Of a DNA stretch of 64,000 nt, positions 16,701 through 25,002 are shown in pieces. A program made the position numbers and the translations under genes. Source of the DNA: Brachybacterium fresconis (GTDB lineage Bacteria > Actinomycetota > Actinomycetes > Actinomycetales > Dermabacteraceae); contig NZ_JAGIOC010000001.1 of the NCBI RefSeq assembly GCF_017876515.1, positions 2,666,001 to 2,730,000 of the forward strand. Direction: 5' to 3'. The number at the start of each line of letters is the position of its first letter. Positions within the stretch are counted from its first letter, which is position 1. Under the pieces are notes generated by a model. That model was not told the DNA's origin. It did no database searches and saw only the letters and a list, made by a program, of their open reading frames with translations.

Positions 16701-17570
16701 GTGACGTTCATCCTCGTTTTGACCCTGTTGCTGGCGGTCCTGATCGGCGTCTCGCTCGGACTGCTCGGCGGTGGCGGCTCGATCCTCACGGTCCCGATCC
16801 TGACCTATGTGGCGGGCCTGTCACCGAAGGAGGCCATCGCCGCTTCCCTGTTCGTCGTCGGGACCACCTCGGCAGTCAGCGCCATCAGCCACGCCCGGGC
16901 AGGCCGGGTGCGGTGGCGCACCGGGTTGATCTTCGGGGCAGCCGGGATGGTCGGCGCCTTCGGAGGCGGCCTCCTCGGTGGCTACATCCCGGGCACCGTG
17001 CTGATGATCGCGTTCGCGCTGATGATGGTCGCGACGTCGATCGCGATGATCCGCGGCCGCAAAGGCGCCCGCGCAAAGGATGCCTCCCCGCGCGACCTGC
17101 CCACGGCGAAGATAGTGGCCGAAGGGCTCGCGGTCGGACTCGCCACCGGCCTGGTCGGCGCGGGCGGAGGGTTCCTGGTGGTGCCCGCCCTGGCGCTGCT
17201 GGGAGGGCTGCCGATGCCTGTGGCGGTGGGCACCTCGCTGGTGGTGATCGCGATGAAGTCCTTCGCGGGACTCGCCGGCTACCTCACCTCGGTCTCGCTG
17301 GACTGGGCCCTGGTGGGCGGGGTGACCCTGGCCGCGATCCTCGGCTCACTGCTCGGATCCCGCCTGGCCGGGCGGATCCCCGAAAACGTCCTGCGCAAGG
17401 GCTTCGGGGTCTTCGTCCTGTTCATGGGGGCCTTCGTCCTGGTCCAGGAGCTGCCGGGGATCGCCGGCACCATCGTCGGCGCGGTAGCGGTGCTGCTCGC
17501 CCTCGCGGCCGCCGGATGCTGGTTCCTACTGCCGAGCTGCCCCCTGCGTGCGACGCGGCGGCCCGCATGA
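16701..17570 (+). CDS. TauE/SafE family sulfite/organosulfur exporter
   Basis: 289 aa with about eight transmembrane helices in two related halves: GVSLGLLGGGGSILTVPILTYVAGLSPKEAIAAS (first half, residues 14-47) and GLATGLVGAGGGFLVVPALALLGG (second half). This repeat is the TauE/SafE signature. In sulfide-oxidation loci such exporters remove sulfite or thiosulfate made by the enzymes next door; the substrate here is inferred from context. GTG start with AAAGGAAGG ahead. The stop overlaps the thioredoxin start. Confidence 0.9.
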   Translation: MTFILVLTLLLAVLIGVSLGLLGGGGSILTVPILTYVAGLSPKEAIAASLFVVGTTSAVSAISHARAGRVRWRTGLIFGAAGMVGAFGGGLLGGYIPGTVLMIAFALMMVATSIAMIRGRKGARAKDASPRDLPTAKIVAEGLAVGLATGLVGAGGGFLVVPALALLGGLPMPVAVGTSLVVIAMKSFAGLAGYLTSVSLDWALVGGVTLAAILGSLLGSRLAGRIPENVLRKGFGVFVLFMGAFVLVQELPGIAGTIVGAVAVLLALAAAGCWFLLPSCPLRATRRPA

Positions 17571-17959
17571 GCGCCTCCGCTCCCCACGCACCCGGGCGCG
17601 TCCTCGGTCTGACGGAGACCACGTTCGGTTCCGCGATCCGTTCTCATGAGCTGGTCGTGGTGGACTTCTGGGCCTCCTGGTGCGCCCCGTGCCGGCGCTT
17701 CTCCCCCATCTTCGCTGCCGTCGCCGCCGAGCACCCGGAGGTGCTGTTCGCCTCCGTCGATACCGAGTCGGAGCCCGGACTGGCGGCTGCCGCGAACATT
17801 CGGGCCTTGCCCACGCTGATGCTCTTCCGTGACGGGCTGCTGGTGCAGACCCATCAGGGCGGGCTCCGCGCCCCCCGCCTCACCAGGATGCTCGAGACAG
17901 TGCGCGCCCAGGACATGGGTTCCGTGGGCGCGCCGGCCCCGGAGGCTGGTCAAGGGTGA
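17567..17959 (+). CDS. thioredoxin-like protein
   Basis: 130 aa from ATG 17567, which overlaps the exporter stop (ATGA). The active site is VVVDFWASWCAPCRRFSP, with the WCxPC pair near residues 39-42, followed by the cis-Pro loop IRALPTLMLFRDG. The N-terminal stretch of about 15 residues before the fold carries no signal peptide, so it is cytoplasmic. In this operon it could release sulfane sulfur from persulfidated proteins or reduce the rhodanese. There are alanine-rich extra residues at the C-terminus. Confidence 0.88.
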   Translation: MSASAPHAPGRVLGLTETTFGSAIRSHELVVVDFWASWCAPCRRFSPIFAAVAAEHPEVLFASVDTESEPGLAAAANIRALPTLMLFRDGLLVQTHQGGLRAPRLTRMLETVRAQDMGSVGAPAPEAGQG

Positions 17960-19233
17960 CCCATCGCGCCATCGTTGCTCCGCTCCGATGGGGGCTGCGG
18001 GAGAACCTTCCCCAGTTCCTGCTGCTCGTGGCAGTCAACGCCCTGGTCGGGGCGACCCTCGGGCAGGAGCGGACCGTACTGCCGCTGCTGGCCACTGAGG
18101 AGTTCGGGCTGGACCACTACTCCGGGGCGCTGACGTACATCCTCGCCTTCGGCCTGGCCAAAGCCGGCGCGAACTATCTCGCCGGCACCCTCAGCGACCG
18201 CCACGGGCGCAAGCCCGTACTGGTCGCAGGATGGGTGCTCGCCCTGCCGGTCCCGGTTCTGCTGATCCTGGCCCCGACCTGGGGGTGGGTCGTGGCCGCG
18301 AACGTCCTGCTGGGTATTAGCCAGGGCCTGACCTGGTCTACCACCGTGGTGATGAAGATGGACCTGGTCGGCCCCCATCGTCGCGGCACCGCCATGGGCC
18401 TGAACGAGGCCGCCGGCTACCTGGGGGTCGCCGGGACCGCGATCGCCACCGGATACCTCGCCGAGGTCTATGGACTGCGGCCTGCACCGTTCCTGCTGGG
18501 CGCCGCCTTCATCACCCTCGGCCTGGGACTGTCGGTTCTCCTGGTGCGCGAGACCCGCGATCACGCGCGCCACGAACCTGGCGGCGCTGAGGCGCCCGAC
18601 AGGGAGAGTCGCAGCGACCGGGAGGTCTTCGTGCTGACCAGCTTCCGGGACCGCTCACTGTCCTCGATCAGCCAGGCCGGCCTGGTCAACAACCTCAACG
18701 ACGGCCTGGCCTGGGGGCTCTTCCCCGTCCTCTTCGCGACCGCGGGGCTGCCACTGGGGCAGGTCGGCGTGCTCACCGCGGTCTATCCGGCCGTGTGGGG
18801 CGCTGCGCAACTGGTGACCGGGGCGCTGTCTGACCGGTGGGGCCGTAAAGGCCTCATCGTCACCGGCATGCTCACCCAGGCACTGGCCCTTGTCCTGATC
18901 GCTGCCGGCTCGAACTTCCCGTCATGGCTCGGGGCGATGGCGCTGCTGGGACTGGGCACCGCGATGGTCTACCCCACCCTGCTCGCCGGCATCGGCGATG
19001 TCGCCCACCCGTTGTGGCGGGCACGAGCGGTGGGCGTCTACCGGCTGTGGCGGGACGGCGGCTTCGCCATCGGCGCCCTGGTCGCCGGCATCACGGCCGA
19101 TGCCCTCGGACTCGAGGCCGCGGTCATCATCGTGGCCGCCTTGACTGCCGCATCCGGAGTTCTCGTCGCGCTGCGCATGCGCCGCAACGACCACCTCCCG
19201 ACCCCCTCGTTGCATACCCCCGGAGGTACCTGA
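17956..19233 (+). CDS. MFS transporter in sulfur locus
   Basis: 425 aa, 12 predicted transmembrane helices. The loop 2-3 motif is GTLSDRHGRKPVLVAGWVL, repeated as GALSDRWGRKGLIVTG in the second half. GTG start overlaps the thioredoxin stop. A charged central loop (DHARHEPGGAEAPDRESRSDREVFV) separates the halves. It has no close family signature for substrate; the position inside a persulfide operon suggests a sulfur oxyanion or a thiol conjugate. Its last codons overlap the third CstR box. Confidence 0.85.
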   Translation: MTHRAIVAPLRWGLRENLPQFLLLVAVNALVGATLGQERTVLPLLATEEFGLDHYSGALTYILAFGLAKAGANYLAGTLSDRHGRKPVLVAGWVLALPVPVLLILAPTWGWVVAANVLLGISQGLTWSTTVVMKMDLVGPHRRGTAMGLNEAAGYLGVAGTAIATGYLAEVYGLRPAPFLLGAAFITLGLGLSVLLVRETRDHARHEPGGAEAPDRESRSDREVFVLTSFRDRSLSSISQAGLVNNLNDGLAWGLFPVLFATAGLPLGQVGVLTAVYPAVWGAAQLVTGALSDRWGRKGLIVTGMLTQALALVLIAAGSNFPSWLGAMALLGLGTAMVYPTLLAGIGDVAHPLWRARAVGVYRLWRDGGFAIGALVAGITADALGLEAAVIIVAALTAASGVLVALRMRRNDHLPTPSLHTPGGT

Positions 19234-19248
19234 TACCCTCGGGGGTAT
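19214..19248. promoter_or_regulatory. second pair of CstR operators
   Basis: ATACCCCCGGAGGTAC (19214-19229) and ATACCCTCGGGGGTAT (19233-19248) repeat the 16-bp box of the divergent promoter, centres 19 bp apart. They sit 38 bp before the dioxygenase start, so an internal CstR-controlled promoter is likely. Confidence 0.75.
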
Positions 19249-19286
19249 AGCTCGATCGCTATCGCCCACACCGCACAGGAGGAATC

Positions 19287-20729
19287 GTGCTTCTCGAACG
19301 CATCTATGACGAGGACCTGTCCCAGGCCAGCTACTTCATCGGCTGCCAGTCCCAGAGCGTGGCACTGGTGGTGGATCCACGGCGCGACATCCAGGTCTAC
19401 CTGGACCTCGCCGCCCACCACGGGATGACCATCACCGCCGTGACCGAGACCCACATCCATGCCGACTTCCTCTCCGGCACCCGCGAGCTGGCCGCCGCCA
19501 CCGGCGCCACCGCATACGTCTCCGGCGAGGGCGGCGAGGACTGGACCTACGGCTTCGACGCCGAGTTGCTGCACAACCGCGACACGATCCAGCTGGGCAA
19601 CATCACCGTCACCGCCCGCCACACCCCAGGCCACACCCCCGAGCACCTGTCCTACCTCGTCACCGACGGCGCCTTCACCGACGAACCCGGCTACTACCTC
19701 ACCGGCGACTTCGTGTTCTCCGGGGACCTGGGCCGCCCGGACCTGCTGGACGAGGCCGCCGGCATGGAGGACACCCGCTTCGAGGGCGCCAAGCAGCTGT
19801 TCGCCTCGCTGAAGAACGCCTTCCTCACCCTGCCCGACCATGTGCAGGTCTTCCCCGGCCACGGCGCCGGATCGGCCTGCGGCAAGGCGCTCGGCGCTCT
19901 GCCCTCGACGACCGTCGGTTATGAGCGGAAGTTCGCCTGGTGGGCCACCTACCTCGAGCGCGACGACGAACAGGGCTTCATCGACGAGCTGCTCGACGGC
20001 CAGCCCGACGCGCACGCCTACTTCGCCCGCATGAAGCGCCAGAACAAGCAGGGTCCCGCCATCCTCGGCCGCCGCCCCACGCCGGGAGTGGTCGGCGTCG
20101 AAGAGCTCACCCGCGGACTCCAGGACGGCACCTACGCCCTCATCGACACCCGTCCCGTGGACCAGGTCCACACCGGGACCGTGCCCGGCGCGCTCAGCAT
20201 CCCCTCGCTCGGCAAGGCCGCCACCCACATCGCCTGGGCCTTCGACCCCGAGACCGACGACGCCGAGCTCGTCGTCCTCGCCGAGGACGCCGAGACCGCC
20301 ACCGAGTACGGCGACCACTTCGTGCGCGTCGGCGTGGACTCCCTGACCGGCTATGTCACCTCCCTCGACGGCCTGCCCACCACGGTCCCCGCGGTCGTCT
20401 CCCCGGCCCACCTGGAGGCGCTGCGCGCCGAGGACGCCACCGCCCTTCTGCTGGATGTGCGGAACCGCAGCGAGCACGCGGACGGGACCGTCCCCGGTGC
20501 CGAGCAGCTCTCCGCCGGGAAGGTGCTCTTCCACCAGGACGACCTGCCCGACCGTGAGGCGGGCCGGCTGATCACGTTCTGCCAGTCCGGACTGCGCAAC
20601 TCCGTCGCCGCCGCGGCGCTGCGCCGCGCGGGCTACGACGTGGTCGAACTCGACGGCAGCTACGCCGCCTGGTCCCACTGGACCGCACAGCAGCACGACC
20701 TCGCCACCACTGGAAAGGACGCCCGATGA
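19287..20729 (+). CDS. cstB: persulfide dioxygenase-rhodanese fusion, CstB-like
   Basis: 480 aa, same domain order as CstB. Residues 1-240 are a metallo-beta-lactamase fold non-heme iron dioxygenase: TETHIHADFLSG (H56, H58, D60), HTPGHTPEHLSYL, GDFVFSGDLGRPDL and PGHGAGSACGK. About 265-360 is a rhodanese domain with no active Cys (VVLAEDAE at that spot). About 375-465 is a second rhodanese with an active loop TFCQSGLRN. It oxidises low-molecular-weight persulfide to sulfite and makes thiosulfate. GTG start after AGGAGG. It has its own CstR boxes, and its stop overlaps the next gene. Confidence 0.93.
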   Translation: MLLERIYDEDLSQASYFIGCQSQSVALVVDPRRDIQVYLDLAAHHGMTITAVTETHIHADFLSGTRELAAATGATAYVSGEGGEDWTYGFDAELLHNRDTIQLGNITVTARHTPGHTPEHLSYLVTDGAFTDEPGYYLTGDFVFSGDLGRPDLLDEAAGMEDTRFEGAKQLFASLKNAFLTLPDHVQVFPGHGAGSACGKALGALPSTTVGYERKFAWWATYLERDDEQGFIDELLDGQPDAHAYFARMKRQNKQGPAILGRRPTPGVVGVEELTRGLQDGTYALIDTRPVDQVHTGTVPGALSIPSLGKAATHIAWAFDPETDDAELVVLAEDAETATEYGDHFVRVGVDSLTGYVTSLDGLPTTVPAVVSPAHLEALRAEDATALLLDVRNRSEHADGTVPGAEQLSAGKVLFHQDDLPDREAGRLITFCQSGLRNSVAAAALRRAGYDVVELDGSYAAWSHWTAQQHDLATTGKDAR

Positions 20730-21322
20730 CCGCCCCCCTGCGAAACGCCCCCCGCACCGTGGCGCCGGCCGAGCTCACCCGACGCCTCTCCGAGGATCCG
20801 GAGCTGATGATCGTCGACGTCCGCACCCCGGGCGAGTTCGACACCACCCACATCCGCGGCTCCTACAACGTGCCCCTGGACCTCCTCACCGAGCACACCG
20901 CCGACCTCGCCGAACGCATGCACGACCACGTCGTGCTGGTCTGCCAGTCAGGTGCCCGGGCGAGCAAGGCCTGCTCGGCTCTGCATGAGGCCGGCTTCGA
21001 CGCGGTCGACGTGCTCGAGGGCGGCATCGCCGCCTACCAGGCAGCCGGCGGCACCGTGGTGCGACGCGGAACCCGCTGGGCGATGGACCGTCAGGTCCGC
21101 ATGACGGCCGGCTCCCTCGTCCTGCTCGGCACCCTGGCCGGCCAGCTGATCCACCCCCGCCTGGGGCTGCTCGCCGGCGCCATCGGCGCGGGCCTGACCT
21201 ACTCCGCCCTCAGCGACTCCTGCGCCATGGCCTCGGTCCTCTCGAAGATGCCCTGGAACCGCGTCGCACCGGACCCCTCCCTCGCAGCCCTCTTCGAGAA
21301 GGCGCCCTCGCAGGCCGCTTGA
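20726..21322 (+). CDS. rhodanese with C-terminal DUF2892 membrane domain
   Basis: 198 aa. Residues 10-112 are a rhodanese domain with active loop VLVCQSGARASKAC (Cys near 73). About 120-175 hold two hydrophobic helices (GSLVLLGTLAGQLIHPRLGLLAGAIGAGLTY) of the DUF2892 type, ending in SDSCAMASVLSKMPWNR. It is thus a sulfur carrier tied to the membrane, similar in layout to CstA-linked proteins. ATG overlaps the dioxygenase stop, so the two are translationally coupled. Confidence 0.9.
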   Translation: MTAPLRNAPRTVAPAELTRRLSEDPELMIVDVRTPGEFDTTHIRGSYNVPLDLLTEHTADLAERMHDHVVLVCQSGARASKACSALHEAGFDAVDVLEGGIAAYQAAGGTVVRRGTRWAMDRQVRMTAGSLVLLGTLAGQLIHPRLGLLAGAIGAGLTYSALSDSCAMASVLSKMPWNRVAPDPSLAALFEKAPSQAA

Positions 21323-21353
21323 ACCACCCCGCCATCACCGCTAGGAGAACCCC

Positions 21354-21518
21354 ATGTGCAGAGCTACCACCTGCCGTACCTGCGGCAAGACCACCTGGGC
21401 CGGCTGCGGCCAGCACGTCGACCAGGTCATGAAGAACGTCGCCCGCCAGGACCGCTGCCCGGGCCACGCGAAGGAGGAATCCCGCGGAGGATTCTTGGCG
21501 CGTCTCCTCGGTCGCTGA
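21354..21518 (+). CDS. 54-aa Cys-rich small protein
   Basis: ATG 21354 to TGA 21518, with CTAGGAG seven bases upstream. The protein starts MCRATTCRTCGKTTWAGCGQ and has six Cys (2, 7, 10, 18, 35 and the CxxC at 7-10) with His21 and His38, a likely zinc-binding fold. The count by reading is Cys 2, 7, 10, 18 and 35. A basic tail (GGFLARLLGR) ends it. It is the last gene of the persulfide operon, 31 bp after the rhodanese. I recall similar small proteins in other actinobacteria but know no function. Confidence 0.75.
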   Translation: MCRATTCRTCGKTTWAGCGQHVDQVMKNVARQDRCPGHAKEESRGGFLARLLGR

Positions 21519-21657
21519 TCCCACCAAGCGCTCGACCTCAAACCGGGGCCCTCCGCGAGCACTGACGCGCCCGTGGAGGGCCCCTCTCGGAGCAGAGCGC
21601 GCCGCACAGCATGGCGCGTATCAAACTAGGGCACTCCAGCGAAACAGTTACTGAGCC

Positions 21658-21700
21658 GTCGTTTACGGTTCCCGATAGGGCCCGAAAGTGCACTTTTGTG
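21658..21700. repeat. Transposon-end copy without palindrome
   Basis: Nearly the same as 11112-11154: GTCGTTTACGGTTCCC, then GATAGGGCCCGA and CACTTTTGTG. The outer GCGACA is replaced by GTGTGG and no GGGGTATACCCC follows. This is a decayed or recombined copy of the same end. It marks the border between the sulfur operon and the cadmium genes. The remainder of 21519-21848 holds no gene. Confidence 0.6.
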
Positions 21701-21848
21701 TGGCTTCGTTCGCTTGGTGGCGGGGTTTTTGCAGCGCTCCGTGGCGGTCTTGTTGCCGCGATCACGCAGGACTGGCTGCAGGTAGGTGTCGCGGTCTGAA
21801 CCGAGAGGGGTGCGCCCGGTCGGGGCCGTTTGGATCGCTGCCGCTACG

Positions 21849-22451
21849 TCAGAGTCCGAAGGCTCCGCCGCTGACGAGGATCACGATGCCGAGGCCGATG
21901 AGAACGATGGGGAAGAGGATGTGCTCCCAGCGTTCGAGCACTTCGGCGATCGGGGGGCGGGTGGCGACGAACTTTGCCAGGGCCACCAGGACCGCGACGA
22001 GCGCGAGGAAGACGATGCAGTAGGCGACTACTGCGAGAGGTTCCACGCTGAGGAAGACAGGGGTGTAGACGCCGATGTTGTCGCCGCCGTTGGCAAGGGT
22101 GACGCCTGCGACTGTCCACACGCCGACCTTCTTGCCGGCAACCTTGGCCTCGTCGTCATCGTCGTCATCGTCTCCGCGCCAGGCCTGCCATGCGGCCCAG
22201 AGGCCGAGGCCCAGAGGGATGAGACCGAAGTACGGGATGGCTGCCGAGGGCAGGAATGCTCCGGCACCGATGGTCACCAGGACCGCGGCACCGAGGATGC
22301 CGACGAATCCGAGGTACTGGCCGGCCAGAATGCGGGCGGTAGTGCCGCGCTGGCCTGCCCCTCGCGCGAAGAAGAGGGAGAGCACGATGATGTCGTCGAT
22401 GTTGGTCGCTGCGAACAGGCCCATCGCCTGCAAGACCGAGGTGAGGATCAT
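21849..22451 (-). CDS. cadD: CadD family cadmium resistance transporter
   Basis: 200 aa from MILTSVLQAMGLFAATNIDDI. Six transmembrane helices with the family motifs ATNIDDIIVL in helix 1 and ANGGDNIGVYTPVF in helix 4, whose Asp and Asn line the ion path. A cytoplasmic loop carries seven Asp in a row (GDDDDDDDE). It is thought to export Cd(II). The ATG overlaps the stop of the regulator gene (ATGA), so the two form one operon with cmtR first. Confidence 0.88.
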   Translation of the reverse strand: MILTSVLQAMGLFAATNIDDIIVLSLFFARGAGQRGTTARILAGQYLGFVGILGAAVLVTIGAGAFLPSAAIPYFGLIPLGLGLWAAWQAWRGDDDDDDDEAKVAGKKVGVWTVAGVTLANGGDNIGVYTPVFLSVEPLAVVAYCIVFLALVAVLVALAKFVATRPPIAEVLERWEHILFPIVLIGLGIVILVSGGAFGL

Positions 22452-22807
22452 GCGCCCTCCCCAGCTGCGTCGCATCCGGGAAGCGAGCAGGCGGGATCGA
22501 TGCACGGGGCGTCTTCGTCCACTGTCAGGGTGGCATCGACCAGTGCCGTCAGCGCCTGCGCCAGGTGCGAATCGGCGATCTCATATCGTGTCCGACGACC
22601 CTCGGGCTCGGAGACGACGATCCCGCAATCGCGCAGGCATGCCAGGTGGTTGGACACGTTCGGGCGTGTCAGGTCCAGATCTCGGGCCAGTTCCGCCGGG
22701 TAAGCGGGATGGTCGAGCAGGGTCAAGATGATCCGGGATCGAGTGGGGTCGGCCAGTGCACGACCCAGGCGGTTCATCACGTCGAGACGCGAAGCAATAG
22801 TCAGCAT
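22448..22807 (-). CDS. cmtR: CmtR-like Cd/Pb-sensing ArsR repressor
   Basis: 119 aa from MLTIASRLDVMNRLGRALADPTRSRI. The recognition helix region LTRPNVSNHLACLRDCG holds the two alpha-4R cysteines, C57 and C61 in mycobacterial CmtR, and the C-terminal tail has further Cys (DAPCIDPACSLPGCD), which supplies the third ligand. The match to M. tuberculosis CmtR is close along the whole length. It represses itself and cadD until Cd(II) or Pb(II) binds. The region 22808-22930 upstream should contain the promoter. Confidence 0.9.
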   Translation of the reverse strand: MLTIASRLDVMNRLGRALADPTRSRIILTLLDHPAYPAELARDLDLTRPNVSNHLACLRDCGIVVSEPEGRRTRYEIADSHLAQALTALVDATLTVDEDAPCIDPACSLPGCDAAGEGA

Positions 22808-23000
22808 AGACTGAACTATACAGCGCGCACTGAACACTCGGTCACAGGCGTCAGCCCAGATCGCATGCCCGTAAGGGGAACCCTCACCGGACACCACCGC
22901 TACTTATCGAGAGGAACGACGGCACGCCTGGCGGGCTGTCCCGTAAGACCCGTCCGGTGAACTGTCCGGTGAAGGGAGGCTATATGACACACTGGGGAGC

Positions 23001-23597
23001 ATGTCCCCCTTGAAGGTCGGCTATGCCCGAGTCTCCACCGACGAGCAGGACCTGACCGCGCAGCGTGACGGACTCGCGGCGTTCGGTGTCGATCCCAAGC
23101 GCATCTACGTCGATCACGGGCTCACGGGCCGCAACGCCGACCGTGAGGGCCTGCGGCAGGCGCTGGCTGCCTGTCGGGACGGCGATACGTTCGTGGTCAC
23201 CAAGCTCGATCGGCTGGCGCGTTCAGTCCGTGATGCCCACCAGATCGCCGACGACCTCGCGGCGCGGGAAGTGAAGCTGAGCATCGCCGGATCGGTGTAC
23301 GACCCGACCGACCCGATGGGGAAACTGTTGTTCAACGTGCTGGCGATGGTCGCCGAGTTCGAAGCCGACCTCATCCGTGCCCGCACCCGCGAGGGGATGA
23401 AGGTCGCCAAGGCCAAGGGCCGGCTGCGCGGGAAGTCACCGAAACTCACCCCCCGGCAAGAAGCTCACCTCGTCCAGCTACATGCCGCCGACGAGCACAC
23501 CGTGGGCGAGCTGGCCGAGCTGTTCAGCGTGGGCCGCTCCACGGTCTACCGCGCCCTTCAGCGCGCCGAGCGCGGGCGCGAGAACGCCTTGCAGTAG
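23001..23597 (+). CDS. tnpR: serine resolvase/invertase
   Basis: 198 aa small serine recombinase. Catalytic Ser is in GYARVSTDEQDL (S10 or near), with the conserved LDRLARSVRDAHQIADDL and AEFEADLIRARTREGM segments. The C-terminal helix-turn-helix is HTVGELAELFSVGRSTVYRAL. It should resolve cointegrates at a res site, probably in the 60 bp before its start or at the palindromes described elsewhere. It is separated by 7 bp from the transposase start. Confidence 0.93.
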   Translation: MSPLKVGYARVSTDEQDLTAQRDGLAAFGVDPKRIYVDHGLTGRNADREGLRQALAACRDGDTFVVTKLDRLARSVRDAHQIADDLAAREVKLSIAGSVYDPTDPMGKLLFNVLAMVAEFEADLIRARTREGMKVAKAKGRLRGKSPKLTPRQEAHLVQLHAADEHTVGELAELFSVGRSTVYRALQRAERGRENALQ

Positions 23598-23604
23598 GTG
23601 CGTG

Positions 23605-25002
23605 ATGGACGCTCGAGCGCGGTGGCGAATCCTCAGGCTCCACGTCGAGGACCAGGTGCCCCTCGCGCGCTTAGCTCGCGAGACCGAAGTTGGGCTGCGG
23701 ACCCTGGAGCGCTGGCACGCCCGCTACCGCGCTGACGGCTACGCCGGACTGGAGACAGCCTCACGGGCGGACGCCGGCTCCCGCCGCCTGCCGCCCGACC
23801 TCGTCGACCTGATCGAGGGACTGGCACTGAGCAAGCCGCGGCCGGCCATCGCCACCATCCACCGCAAAGTAACCGGCATCTGCGCCGCCCGGAGGTGGCC
23901 GGTCCCCTCCTACTCGGTGGTGTGGGACATCGTGCGGACCCTGGATCCCGGCATGGTCACCCTCGCCCTGGAGGGCGCAGCGTCCTACCGCGACAAGCAC
24001 GAGCTGGTGCTACGCCGGCAAGCAGAGCTGCCCAACGCGATGTGGCAATCCGATCACACCATGCTCGACATCCTGGTGGTGGGCACCGATGGCAGGCCCG
24101 CGCGGCCATGGCTGACAACGATCCTCGACGACTGCTCCCGGGCGGTCTGCGGCTACACAGTCTTCCTGGGCGCACCGTCGGCGATGAACACCGCCCTGGC
24201 GCTGCGCCAAGCGATCTGGCACAAGACCGACCCGGCCTGGCCGATGTGCGGCCTGCCCGACGTGCTCTACGTCGACCACGGCAGCGACTTCACCAGTGAC
24301 CAGCTCGCCCACACCGCCGTCGACCTCCACATCCGACTGATCCACTCCACCGTCGCCCGACCCCAGGGACGGGGCAAGATCGAGCGGTTCTTCGGCACCA
24401 TCAACACCGAGCTACTCGCCACCCTGCCCGGACACATCACCGAAGGGCACCCCTGGCCGACACCGAAACTGTCCCTGGCCGCCCTCGATAGCGCCCTGGA
24501 GGCGTTCGTGGCCACCTACAACGACCGCACGCACAGCGAGCTCGGAACCTCCCCGCGCAGCGCGTGGATCGCCGACGGCTGGCTGCCCCGAATGCCCGAG
24601 AGCCTGGAAGACCTCGACAGACTGCTGTTGACCGTCGCCAAGACCCGCGTCGTGCGCCGCGATGGCATCCGCTTCCAGGGCCTGCGCTACGTCTCGCCAA
24701 CTCTGGCCGGCTACGTCGGACGCTCGGTCGTGATCCGCTACGACCCCCGCGACATCACCGAGATCCGCGTCTTCGATCACGACGAATTCGTCTGCAAGGC
24801 CGTCAACCAAGAGCACCACGACCAGAAGGTCAGCCTCAAGGAGATCCAGGCCGCGCGCAACGCCCGCCGCCGAGCGCTGCGAGCCGGCATCAACGAACGC
24901 ATCGCCCTCGTGGCCGCACCTACCGAGACGCCACGGATCACCGAAGCACCGGCTCCGGCGCCGAGGTCGGCGTTGAAGATCTACAAGGAGGACCTCAGGT
25001 GA
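23605..25002 (+). CDS. tniA: TniA/Tn552-type DDE transposase
   Basis: 465 aa from ATG 23605. N-terminal helix-turn-helix (VPLARLARETEVGLRTLERW) binds the end repeats; the integrase core has D150 in MWQSDHTMLDI, D224 in LYVDHGSDFTS and E260 in GRGKIERFFG, a D-x35-E spacing. A Mu-type C-terminal beta domain follows (YVSPTLAGYVGRSVVIRYDP) and a basic tail with SALKIYKEDLR that probably contacts the ATPase. It is full length and has no visible lesion, so the element may be active. Confidence 0.92.
   Translation: MDARARWRILRLHVEDQVPLARLARETEVGLRTLERWHARYRADGYAGLETASRADAGSRRLPPDLVDLIEGLALSKPRPAIATIHRKVTGICAARRWPVPSYSVVWDIVRTLDPGMVTLALEGAASYRDKHELVLRRQAELPNAMWQSDHTMLDILVVGTDGRPARPWLTTILDDCSRAVCGYTVFLGAPSAMNTALALRQAIWHKTDPAWPMCGLPDVLYVDHGSDFTSDQLAHTAVDLHIRLIHSTVARPQGRGKIERFFGTINTELLATLPGHITEGHPWPTPKLSLAALDSALEAFVATYNDRTHSELGTSPRSAWIADGWLPRMPESLEDLDRLLLTVAKTRVVRRDGIRFQGLRYVSPTLAGYVGRSVVIRYDPRDITEIRVFDHDEFVCKAVNQEHHDQKVSLKEIQAARNARRRALRAGINERIALVAAPTETPRITEAPAPAPRSALKIYKEDLR

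Noticed and set aside
19038..20696. Long minus-strand frame opposite the persulfide dioxygenase gene
   Set aside because: It is antisense to a gene with full catalytic motifs and reads as Gly/Val-rich low complexity.
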